From contig SHVQ01000014.1 of assembly GCA_009694195.1 (NCBI GenBank), positions 1 through 61,823 of the forward strand: DNA of 61,823 nucleotides. Reading direction: 5' to 3'. Positions 7,684 through 14,576 of this stretch are shown piece after piece (the stretch's first letter is position 1; every line of letters starts with the position of its first letter). The position numbers and the translations under genes are program-made. Source of the stretch: Rhodospirillales bacterium (lineage in GTDB: Bacteria; Pseudomonadota; Alphaproteobacteria; Rhodospirillales; SHVQ01). The notes beneath the pieces are model-generated. The model saw nothing but the letters and a program-made list of their open reading frames with translations, was not told where the DNA came from and ran no database searches.

Positions 7684-8820
7684 ATGACCACGCGGCCGCC
7701 CGCCGAAGTCGGCATGTCGATCGAGCAGGTCGACACCCCTGCCCTCATCCTCGAGCTCGACGCGTTCGAGAAAAACCTGAAGCGGATGGCGGACGAGGCC
7801 AAGGCCGCCGGCCTCACGCTTCGGCCACACTCGAAGAACCACAAGTGCCCGATGATCGCCCGCCAGCAAATCCAGCTCGGCGCCGTCGGCGTCTGTTGTC
7901 AGAAAGTGAGCGAGGCCGAGGCGATGGTGTACGGCGGCGTGCAGGACGTGTATGTCAGCAACGAAATCGTCGCCAAGCCGAAGATCGAGCGCTTGGCCGC
8001 CCTTGCCCGCCACGCCCGCATCAGCACCTGCGTCGACAACCCGGACTCGATCAAGGACCTGAGCGCCGCCGCCAAAAGCTACGGCGTCAATCTCAAGGTG
8101 CTGGTCGAGGTGGACGTGGGCGGAGGCCGGTGTGGTGTTGCGCCCGGCGAGGCGGCGGTGCCGCTTGCCCAGGCGATCCAGAAGTCGCCCGGCCTCAGCT
8201 TCGGCGGCATCCAGGCCTACAACGGCTCGGCGCAACTGCTTCGCACGTGGGACGAGCGGGCGAAAGCCATCAAGGAGACCGCCGACAAGTGCCGGGCGAC
8301 CGTCGATGCGCTGAAAAAGGCCGGCATCCCCTGCGAGCTCGTGAGCGGCGCCGGCACCGGCACTTATCCGCACGAGATGGCGAGCGGCGTCTACAACGAA
8401 CTCCAGGTCGGCTCCTACATCTTCATGGACGTGGCGTATGCCAAGAACTTCGGCAAGGACGGGAAGCCCTTCCGCGACTTCGACCACAGCCTGTTCGTGC
8501 TCTGCACGGTGATGAGCGTGCCGACCGACGACCGCGTGATCTCCGATTGCGGCACCAAGGCGATCTCCGTCGACAGCGGCATGCCGCTGGTGCGCGACTT
8601 CCCGGAGCTCGAGGTCCTCAAGATGGCCGACGAGCACGGTCGCATGGTGTTCAAGGGCGGCCAGAAGGCGTCGAACCGCAAGGCCAGCGTCGGCGACCGG
8701 CTCTACTACATCCCCGGCCATTGCGACCCGACCGTCAACATGCACGAATGGATCGTGGGTACGCGGAAAGACCGGGTCGAGGCCGTGTGGCCGGTCACCG
8801 CGCGCGGCCCGGGGAACTGA
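7684..8820 (+). CDS. D-threonine aldolase / 3-hydroxy-D-aspartate aldolase-like PLP enzyme
   Basis: The 378-residue protein belongs to the alanine-racemase-like fold-type III family that includes D-threonine aldolase, D-serine dehydratase and 3-hydroxyaspartate aldolase. The PLP Lys is in RPHSKNHKCP (K51). The metal-binding end has the characteristic HCDPTVNMH (H346 onward). Enzymes of this type split beta-hydroxy amino acids into glycine plus an aldehyde or glyoxylate. A GGAGACACC ribosome-binding site precedes the ATG. Its position as the last typical gene of the amino-acid ABC operon suggests it acts on an imported beta-hydroxy amino acid. Which stereoisomer is used cannot be told from sequence. 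Confidence 0.85.
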   Translation: MTTRPPAEVGMSIEQVDTPALILELDAFEKNLKRMADEAKAAGLTLRPHSKNHKCPMIARQQIQLGAVGVCCQKVSEAEAMVYGGVQDVYVSNEIVAKPKIERLAALARHARISTCVDNPDSIKDLSAAAKSYGVNLKVLVEVDVGGGRCGVAPGEAAVPLAQAIQKSPGLSFGGIQAYNGSAQLLRTWDERAKAIKETADKCRATVDALKKAGIPCELVSGAGTGTYPHEMASGVYNELQVGSYIFMDVAYAKNFGKDGKPFRDFDHSLFVLCTVMSVPTDDRVISDCGTKAISVDSGMPLVRDFPELEVLKMADEHGRMVFKGGQKASNRKASVGDRLYYIPGHCDPTVNMHEWIVGTRKDRVEAVWPVTARGPGN

Positions 8821-8851
8821 GGAACGCCAGGGTCGGACGCCGTGGTGGTCG

Positions 8852-9982
8852 ATGATCAGCCTGTTCTGGCGGCCGTTCGAGGTGGCGCGAAGGCTTCTGT
8901 TCCGCATGACGGCCACGCGGGGAGCCCACGTGCTGACCGTGACGTATCGTCCCTGGCAGCAGATCGCCGGCGCTTTTTTCATCGCGTTCGCCCTCCCTGC
9001 CGTCGCGGTGCCGCTGCTTGACGACCCGACATGGAGCGGAGCGTATCCGTTCCTGGTCTACGGCATTTACGTCGTGTTCCTCGCGGTTGGGCTCAAATGG
9101 CTCGTGTTCCGCCTCGACGTGACGGTCGCCGACGGCACGGTCCAGGTCGCACGTCGGGGACTTTTCGGCACGCGCCGGTTCGCCGAGCCCCTCGCCGCAT
9201 ATCAGGGCGTCCGCTATCGCCGATACCCCACGTGGACGCCCACGTGGGGACCCGAGGGACTGTACTTCTTCCGCGCCGTCACCGTGCAAAGGCTGGAGCT
9301 GGAACACCCCGACCCCGCGCGCACGGTCCCCCTTGATGCAGTCGCGGGAGGACGAGATGCCGCGCAAGGACTGGGAGGCCTATGCGAAGGCCTTCGGGTT
9401 GCCGGCCATCCAAGACGACAGCGGGCGGCTTGTTGTCCGCGCGCTGGAGGACCTGGACAAGCCGCTCGGCACGCTCGCGCGCGAAGGCAAGGTCGCGGGC
9501 GCGGAAGGACCCGGCCGCCCGCCGCCGCGTTCGCTTCGAATCCGGACAGGCGACGATCGGATCGAGATCGATGTGCTGAGATTTCCCATCCCGTCGTGGA
9601 TGGTCTTCGGGATGCTCCTGCTCCCCGTCGCGCTTTGCTTTCGCGCCTTGTTGGGCGCCGAGGCCTCCGGCGCCCTGGTTTTCGGCTTGGCCGCGGCGTT
9701 GGCGCTCGGCGGGTTCGTCGTCAGCCGTCTCGCGTGGCGGCGTCTCGTGCTTTTCCGCGACCGCATCGAGTGGCACATCCTCGGCCCGCTGGGTGCCCGA
9801 GCCCCCCGGTCGATCCGCCTCCGCGATGCCGAGTCCGTCATTCTGGCAAGAGGGGGCGCTTCGGGCTCAAGCGTCTCCGCATCGAGGGCGATCGCGACAC
9901 GCTCGATGTCGCCCAGGGGCTGAAACGCCGCGACCTCGAATGGCTCCGCGATTACGTGACGTTCGCGGTCGCCAAGGCATGA
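8852..9982 (+). pseudogene. Membrane protein gene of unknown function, interrupted by two compensating frameshifts
   Basis: The reading frame from ATG 8852 encodes plausible protein with two hydrophobic segments (IAGAFFIAFALPAVAV and FLVYGIYVVFLAVGL) up to about 9330. It then turns into Arg/Pro-rich shadow sequence. From there the +1 frame (about 9333-9850) encodes a plausible continuation, PRKDWEAYAKAFGLPAI, with two more hydrophobic segments. After about 9856 the original frame again makes sense, FGLKRLRIEGDRDTL, up to the TGA at 9982. The switches fall in C5 (9328-9332) and G5 (9852-9856) runs. This may be one gene of about 370 codons with two indels, real or from sequencing. Alternatively the second part is a separate gene starting at ATG 9357, which has a GGGAGG site. 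The family is not recognised. Confidence 0.6.
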
Positions 9983-9998
9983 TCTCATGCGGCGGTAG

Positions 9999-10427
9999 CT
10001 AATCCCGCCCGGCGGAAGGCTCAAACGGATCGAGCACGTCGGCGCCGAGCCCGGCAACGTCGGCAACATTGCGGGTGACCAATGTCAGGCCATGCACCTT
10101 GGCGGTCGCTGCAAGTAAACTGTCGATCACGGGCACGGGCCGCTGAGCGCTCATACGGCCCCATTCGTCGGCGATGTCGCGGTCGATCGGCAAGACACGC
10201 TCCGCGAATGCGTCCCGAACGTCCGATAGCCACGTATCCAAGGCCTTCGCCCGCGCAGGATCGCGGCGCCGTGCGCGCTCGACCCCGCTACGAATTTCCC
10301 CGAGCACGAGAACGCTGAGATAGAGGCTCTCGTCATCGATCGACTCGTACCAGGCAGCGACGTGGGGGTCGCAGCGGGCGCCCTTGCGAACTTCGGAAAT
10401 GACATTCGTGTCGATCAAGTAGCTCAC
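9999..10427 (-). CDS. PIN-domain ribonuclease toxin (VapC-like)
   Basis: The 142-residue PIN domain begins MSYLIDTNVISEV. The expected acidic residues for Mg2+-dependent RNA cleavage are D6, E44, D102 (PVIDSLLAA) and the N120/D123 pair (TRNVADV). Its start overlaps the stop of the upstream gene by 4 bp, the usual antitoxin-toxin coupling. It probably cleaves RNA when released from the antitoxin. It looks complete. Confidence 0.88.
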   Translation of the reverse strand: MSYLIDTNVISEVRKGARCDPHVAAWYESIDDESLYLSVLVLGEIRSGVERARRRDPARAKALDTWLSDVRDAFAERVLPIDRDIADEWGRMSAQRPVPVIDSLLAATAKVHGLTLVTRNVADVAGLGADVLDPFEPSAGRD

Positions 10428-10708
10428 AGATCGACATCCCGCCCGGTGCCGCGGTCGCGTTCAAGATCGATGCCGTCGAGAGGAGCCGAGGCGAGCAGCG
10501 CCTTGAGCCCACGGGATGGGCCTGCCTGAAGGCGCTCCCGGAGTAAGGCACGGGTTTCGGCTTCGCGCGCCGGGTCGGCGAGCGCCTTAACGACGCCGCG
10601 AACCAGCGGGGCGTCATCCTTGTGGACTTGAATCTCGAGGCGGACAACGCCCCGCCGGCGCTGTCGGCGCCTGTAATTCGAGAGAGCCTTTTTCTGAGCG
10701 CTGGACAT
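10424..10708 (-). CDS. Antitoxin of the VapC-like module
   Basis: A 94-residue basic-then-acidic protein directly upstream of and overlapping the PIN toxin. Residues about 18-45 (GVVRLEIQVHKDDAPLVRGV) could form a ribbon-helix-helix DNA-binding segment. The Asp/Glu-rich tail (DLERDRGTGRDVDL) fits a toxin-neutralising extension. No clear family name was recognised, so the call rests largely on position. Two palindromes lie immediately upstream and are candidate autoregulatory operators. Confidence 0.7.
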   Translation of the reverse strand: MSSAQKKALSNYRRRQRRRGVVRLEIQVHKDDAPLVRGVVKALADPAREAETRALLRERLQAGPSRGLKALLASAPLDGIDLERDRGTGRDVDL

Positions 10709-10709
10709 G

Positions 10710-10735
10710 GGTTATATATATCTGGAAATATAACC
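10710..10735 (-). promoter_or_regulatory. Palindromic operator candidate for the toxin-antitoxin operon
   Basis: The perfect 8-bp arms GGTTATAT (10710-10717) and ATATAACC (10728-10735) are separated by 10 bp, starting 2 bp upstream of the antitoxin ATG. The AT-rich core stands out from the GC-rich surroundings. Its position fits autorepression by the antitoxin complex. Confidence 0.6.
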
Positions 10736-10747
10736 GGAAATACTCGC

Positions 10748-10763
10748 AATCGCAACTGCGATT
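10748..10763 (-). promoter_or_regulatory. Second palindrome upstream of the toxin-antitoxin operon
   Basis: AATCGCA (10748-10754) and TGCGATT (10757-10763) form a perfect 7-bp inverted repeat with a 2-bp spacer. It lies between the antitoxin gene and the end of mocA. It may be a second operator or a short hairpin at the mocA transcript end. Confidence 0.45.
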
Positions 10764-10781
10764 CGGTTCGAGAAAGAAGCT

Positions 10782-11372
10782 CTACTGTGCACCATCCACG
10801 TCGAACAGCACGCCAGCGTCGCCCATCGCGACCTCGGCGACAAATTCCGCGTGCGTCTTGAGCAGCGCGCGCGCGCCGGTGTCGCCGGTGAGGGCCTGCA
10901 TCTCCGAGAAGAATTTCCGCGCCCACAGGACCGGATTGCCGCGCCGGCCCTTGTGAGTCGGAACGCAGATGGCGCGGCTCTCTGCCGGATCGAAAGCCTG
11001 GATCAGCCGGTCGATGTGCGCGGACGTGACATCAGGCATATCGGCGAGGCAGATAATCGCTCCGTCTGCATCCGCCGGCACGGCCGCGATACCGGCCCGC
11101 AAGGACGTGCTCATGCCCGCGCGATAATCGGGATTGGGCGCGAACGAAACCGCCGTGTCTTCGAGAGCGGCGCGGACGCGGTCGGCCTCGTGGCCCGTGA
11201 CGACGATCACCGGCCGCGCGCGCGACGCGCGCACGGCGGCGACGACGCGGGCCACCATGGGCCGTCCCTCCACATCCATCAGGAGCTTGTTGCGCCCGCC
11301 CATTCGGGTCGAGAGGCCGGCGGCCAGCACGACTGCGGCAATGCGAGGCGGTCTGGCCGCGTCCTTTGTCAC
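10782..11372 (-). CDS. mocA: Molybdenum cofactor cytidylyltransferase (MocA family)
   Basis: The 196-residue MobA/MocA-like nucleotidyltransferase has the N-terminal nucleotide loop VVLAAGLSTRMGGRNKL and an acidic motif CLADMPDVTSAHIDRL. MocA makes molybdopterin cytosine dinucleotide, the cofactor form used by xanthine-oxidase-family enzymes. GTG 11372 is the chosen start: it overlaps the xdhC stop by 4 bp, and the upstream part of the open frame is a shadow of xdhC. It pairs with xdhC and the iorAB molybdenum hydroxylase genes upstream, so it probably matures that enzyme. Confidence 0.88.
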   Translation of the reverse strand: MTKDAARPPRIAAVVLAAGLSTRMGGRNKLLMDVEGRPMVARVVAAVRASRARPVIVVTGHEADRVRAALEDTAVSFAPNPDYRAGMSTSLRAGIAAVPADADGAIICLADMPDVTSAHIDRLIQAFDPAESRAICVPTHKGRRGNPVLWARKFFSEMQALTGDTGARALLKTHAEFVAEVAMGDAGVLFDVDGAQ

Positions 11373-12415
11373 GATTTCGCGGCGGCCGCCACCGTTGCCC
11401 CGGTCGGCGCGCGGGGGTCGCGGCCGTGCTTGGCGGCAACGATCTCGGCCAGGATCGAGACGCCGATCTCGGCCGCCGAGCGGGCGCCGATGTCGAGGCC
11501 GACGGGCGCGTGGATGCGCCGGAGCGTCGCGTCGGAGATCCCGAGGGCGCGGAGCCGGTCGAGCCGCTTCGCGTGGGTTTTGCGACTGCCGAGCGAGCCC
11601 ACGTAGAAGCATTCGGACCGCAGCGCCTGTTGGAGCGCCTCGTCGTCGATCTTGGGGTCGTGGGTGAGCGTGACGATGGCCGTGCGCGAATCCAGGCCGT
11701 GCCGGGCGAGCGCCTCCTCCGGCCACGTGGGCATCAGGCGGACGCCGGGGAACCGCTCGGGCGTCGCGAAGGCGCCGCGCGGATCGACGACCGCGACCTC
11801 GAAGCCCGCCGCGACCGCCATGGGCGCGAAGGCCTGCGCCACGTGCACGGCGCCGATCACGACGATGCGCCATGGCCGCCCGAACACGTGGATGAAGACG
11901 GGCCCGTCCGTCGTTTCAATGAGAGCGCTTTGGTCGGCGGCGATGGCGCGCTTCGCCTCTTTGGCGATGATGGATGCGAGGGCTTCGTCTCCGCTCGCCG
12001 CGCTGTCGTGGAGGAATACCTGGCGGCCGCTTCCGAGATGGGTCGCGAGAGCGGCTGGGCGGATTTCGCTCAAGGCGCGCAACGTCGCAACCGGGGGCGC
12101 CGCGCCGACGAGAACGCGGATGGTGCCGCCGCAGGAAAGCCCGACCGACCACGCCTTCTCGTCGGTGACGCCGAACTCGACCACGCGCGGCGCCGGTCCC
12201 GCCGCCAGCACCTCGGCCGCGGCATCGACCACGGCGCCCTCGACGCAGCCGCCGGAGACCGAGCCGACGAAGGCCCCTTTCCCGCTGATGGCGAGCTGGC
12301 TTCCCACCGGGCGCGGCGACGACCCCCACGTGCCGATCACGGTCGCGAGCGCAACCTTCTGGCCCTGATCGAGCCATTCGGCCGCCTGTTCAAGAACCTC
12401 GTCGTTGCGATTCAT
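11369..12415 (-). CDS. xdhC: XdhC/CoxI family molybdenum-hydroxylase maturation factor
   Basis: A 348-residue XdhC/CoxI family protein. The N-terminal XdhC domain has ATVIGTWGSSPRPVGSQL and the conserved GSVSGGCVEGAV. A Rossmann-like C-terminal part carries VVIGAVHVAQAFAPMA. Family members bind and sulfurate molybdenum cofactor and insert it into xanthine-dehydrogenase-type enzymes. The gene overlaps mocA by 4 bp. It lies 98 bp downstream of soxA, with a palindromic element between, and so is probably part of or co-regulated with the iorAB-sox unit. Confidence 0.9.
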   Translation of the reverse strand: MNRNDEVLEQAAEWLDQGQKVALATVIGTWGSSPRPVGSQLAISGKGAFVGSVSGGCVEGAVVDAAAEVLAAGPAPRVVEFGVTDEKAWSVGLSCGGTIRVLVGAAPPVATLRALSEIRPAALATHLGSGRQVFLHDSAASGDEALASIIAKEAKRAIAADQSALIETTDGPVFIHVFGRPWRIVVIGAVHVAQAFAPMAVAAGFEVAVVDPRGAFATPERFPGVRLMPTWPEEALARHGLDSRTAIVTLTHDPKIDDEALQQALRSECFYVGSLGSRKTHAKRLDRLRALGISDATLRRIHAPVGLDIGARSAAEIGVSILAEIVAAKHGRDPRAPTGATVAAAAKS

Positions 12416-12431
12416 GGCAGTATTCTACACG

Positions 12432-12504
12432 GTCATGCGCGGGCTTGACCCGCGCATCCACGTCTTAAAGCGCGTGGGTGGCCGGGACAAGCCCGGCCAT
12501 GACG
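12432..12504. repeat. Family B intergenic palindromic element
   Basis: GTCATGCGCGGGCTTGACCC at one end and GGGACAAGCCCGGCCATGAC at the other give a long imperfect palindrome made of two hairpins, with an ATCCACG core. Other copies are at 20326-20405, 28786-28870, 34781-34841 and 51298-51402. Here it separates soxA from xdhC. Confidence 0.75.
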
Positions 12505-12513
12505 CTAAAATGC

Positions 12514-13314
12514 TCACCGCCTCACGCCCGGCGTTTCGATGGGAAGCCCGCGCGCGCGCCAGGCGAGATAGAGCTCCAGATTGACGTACTCGGGCGAGCC
12601 CGCTTCGAAGGGCTCGGCGCGGACGCCGATGTTGCATGAGCGGAGCCGCCGGTGCAACGAGCCCACGCCCTGCCATTCCAGGCGGTAGGCGGGGTAGCCC
12701 GTCGGGTGGCCCTGGCTCATGATCTCGGGCCCGAGATGGCGGCCCCAGTTCCGGTCGTGACAGTGGGCGCATGCGAGATTGAGCTGGCCCATGCGCGTCT
12801 CGTGCAGCGCGCGGCCGGCTTCGAAGAACGGCCGCGCCGGCCCGTCGACCAGGGCCTCCACCGGCACGCCCCGCGACTGGTGGGCGACGAACGCGGTGAG
12901 CGCGAGAAGCTCCTCCGACTCATAGGCCAGCGCCGCCGCGCCTTGGCGATCAACACGACACCGATTGACGCGCTGCTCGATGTTGATCGGCCGCCCGGCC
13001 TTGGCATCGAAGGCCGGATGGCGCGCGGCGACACCCTTCATCGCCGCTTCCTCGTGGCAGCCGGCGCAGGCTTTCGCCCCGGCCGCGGGGGCTGAGCGCC
13101 AGAGCGCCGCGCCCTTCTCCACCCACAGCATGCCGGGATTGGCGAAGTCGTCGTCCTGCATCGCCTGGGTCGCTTTCGACTGGAACGCGCGGCCGGAACG
13201 CTTGTCGGCGGGCGCGATCGGATCGTCCGCCGGCGCCGCCTGCCGGCCCGCCGCCGCAACGGCGAGGACGACGAGGCTCCCGAGCAAGAGCCGCAGAGGC
13301 CGGCAAGCGCTCAT
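12514..13314 (-). CDS. soxA: Sulfur-oxidation diheme cytochrome c SoxA
   Basis: A 266-residue exported cytochrome with an N-terminal signal (LLLGSLVVLAVAAAGRQA). Two heme-binding motifs, CAGCH (83-87) and CAHCH (182-186), mark the diheme type. The conserved RSCNIGVRAEPF carries C227, which matches the cysteine that becomes a persulfide heme ligand in SoxA. With SoxX it joins thiosulfate or a similar sulfur compound to the cysteine of SoxY. It overlaps soxZ by 4 bp and ends the iorAB-soxXYZA run. No soxB or soxCD lies in the window. Confidence 0.92.
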   Translation of the reverse strand: MSACRPLRLLLGSLVVLAVAAAGRQAAPADDPIAPADKRSGRAFQSKATQAMQDDDFANPGMLWVEKGAALWRSAPAAGAKACAGCHEEAAMKGVAARHPAFDAKAGRPINIEQRVNRCRVDRQGAAALAYESEELLALTAFVAHQSRGVPVEALVDGPARPFFEAGRALHETRMGQLNLACAHCHDRNWGRHLGPEIMSQGHPTGYPAYRLEWQGVGSLHRRLRSCNIGVRAEPFEAGSPEYVNLELYLAWRARGLPIETPGVRR

Positions 13315-13634
13315 CGGGCGACGGTAAGGCGCCGGGTCTCGGTGTGGGTGTTCCCGAGGTCGTCGGTCCAGGCGAAGACGAGATCGCCGGTCTCCGCCGC
13401 CACCGTATGGAAGGCGACGTAAGGGTTGGCGGCGATCGCCGGGAACAGGTCGGCGCGGAAGACCTCGTGGCCGGCGTACGTGCAGACGAAGCGGTTGACG
13501 ATCTGGCGCGGGACGAGATTCCCCGCGTTGTCGCGGCGGTGGCCGGATTCCATGGCGTGCTGGAACAAGGTCTTGATCTCGATGACCTCTCCGGCCTTCG
13601 CCTCCTTCGGCAGCGCGATGCGCACGACGGTCAC
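13311..13634 (-). CDS. soxZ: Thiosulfate oxidation carrier complex protein SoxZ
   Basis: The 107-residue immunoglobulin-like SoxZ has the N-terminal IALPKEAKAGEVIEIKTL and the conserved HAMESGHRRD motif. It forms the scaffold partner of SoxY in the periplasm and has no signal peptide, as expected for co-export with SoxY. GTG 13634 follows a GGGAGAG site and gives the usual family length. The longer open frame upstream overlaps soxY and is Arg/Ser-rich shadow. Confidence 0.92.
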   Translation of the reverse strand: MTVVRIALPKEAKAGEVIEIKTLFQHAMESGHRRDNAGNLVPRQIVNRFVCTYAGHEVFRADLFPAIAANPYVAFHTVAAETGDLVFAWTDDLGNTHTETRRLTVAR

Positions 13635-13647
13635 GGCCGATCTCTCC

Positions 13648-14112
13648 CTATTCTCCCTCGACGCAGGCGCCGAGAGTAACGAGAATCTTCGCCTGGTCGC
13701 GCCAGAAGGTCCCGTCGCTGAGCGCGGCGATGGCGACGATGGTCTGCGTGGAGGCAAGCCGGATGCGGGTCGATACGACGGGCTTGCCCGCCCGCGGCCC
13801 CAAGTGGAAGCGGACGACGTCGGGGGCCGGATTGCGCTCGCTGAAAACGAAAATGCTCTTCACATGGTTGCCGGCGGTCATCGGGCTCTCGACCGTGACC
13901 GTGAGAGGCACCGCGTTTCCGTTCTCGGCGATCGGCGGAATGTCGATCTTCACCCGTCCGTCCCGCACAGCCGCGGCGCCGGTCGCCTCCTTGATCGCGG
14001 CGGCCATCGCCTCCGGCGTCGCGTGGGCCGGCCGCGCGAGCTTCACGAGACACGCGAGCGCGGCGCCTCCGGCCAGCACGTGCCGACGGTTCAACGTTCG
14101 AAATCTCATCAC
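13648..14112 (-). CDS. soxY: Thiosulfate oxidation carrier protein SoxY with atypical C-terminus
   Basis: The 154-residue precursor has a twin-arginine-like signal NRRHVLAGGAALACLV (8-23). The mature domain includes TVTVESPMTAGNHVKSIFVF, typical of SoxY. SoxY normally ends in GGCGG, whose cysteine on a swinging arm carries the sulfur substrate. Here the end is LGACVEGE: the Cys (C150) is kept but glycines are replaced and a short acidic tail is added. It overlaps soxX by 4 bp and precedes soxZ by 13 bp. Substrate loading is likely, but the arm chemistry could differ. Confidence 0.9.
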   Translation of the reverse strand: MMRFRTLNRRHVLAGGAALACLVKLARPAHATPEAMAAAIKEATGAAAVRDGRVKIDIPPIAENGNAVPLTVTVESPMTAGNHVKSIFVFSERNPAPDVVRFHLGPRAGKPVVSTRIRLASTQTIVAIAALSDGTFWRDQAKILVTLGACVEGE

Positions 14113-14576
14113 CGCAGACTCATAAGATAAGCAACCACGTCCTCGATTTCCTCCGCGCTGAGCACCGGCTTGCCGCGGAACTCGGCCGCGACCCTGTTCA
14201 AGCCGTCCACCCTGTAGTACGCGGGCATGATGGTCTCCGGGTTCACCCGCGTCGAATCCACGATCCTCAGACGAATCTGGGCAGCCGAGAGGCGGATCGC
14301 AACCGCCGACAAGTCCGGGGCCAACTCGCCCTGGTAGCCGGCGCCCTCCAGCGGCAGCGCATGGCAGAGAATGCAGTTGCCGCGCTGGCGGTCGGCCGCC
14401 GCCTGCATCCCGCGGGCGGCGTCGCCCGCGCTGGCGGAAATCGGATCCGGGATGCCGTTGCCGGCCACGCGGAACGTCCTCAGACTTTCGCCCGCGGCCT
14501 CGGCGGCGGCAAGCCCTGCGAGGACCGCCGCGACCGCCAGCCCCGGCCGTATGAAGCCCAACGTTCCCTTGCTCAC
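14109..14576 (-). CDS. soxX: Sulfur-oxidation cytochrome c SoxX
   Basis: A 155-residue exported monoheme cytochrome with a signal peptide (LAVAAVLAGLAAAEAAG). The heme motif is CILCH (68-72) and the probable Met axial ligand is M117 in TIMPAYYRVDG. It pairs with SoxA and accepts electrons when sulfur is attached to SoxY. Its ATG overlaps the iorB stop by 4 bp, which implies translational coupling between a molybdenum hydroxylase and the Sox proteins. Confidence 0.92.
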   Translation of the reverse strand: MSKGTLGFIRPGLAVAAVLAGLAAAEAAGESLRTFRVAGNGIPDPISASAGDAARGMQAAADRQRGNCILCHALPLEGAGYQGELAPDLSAVAIRLSAAQIRLRIVDSTRVNPETIMPAYYRVDGLNRVAAEFRGKPVLSAEEIEDVVAYLMSLR

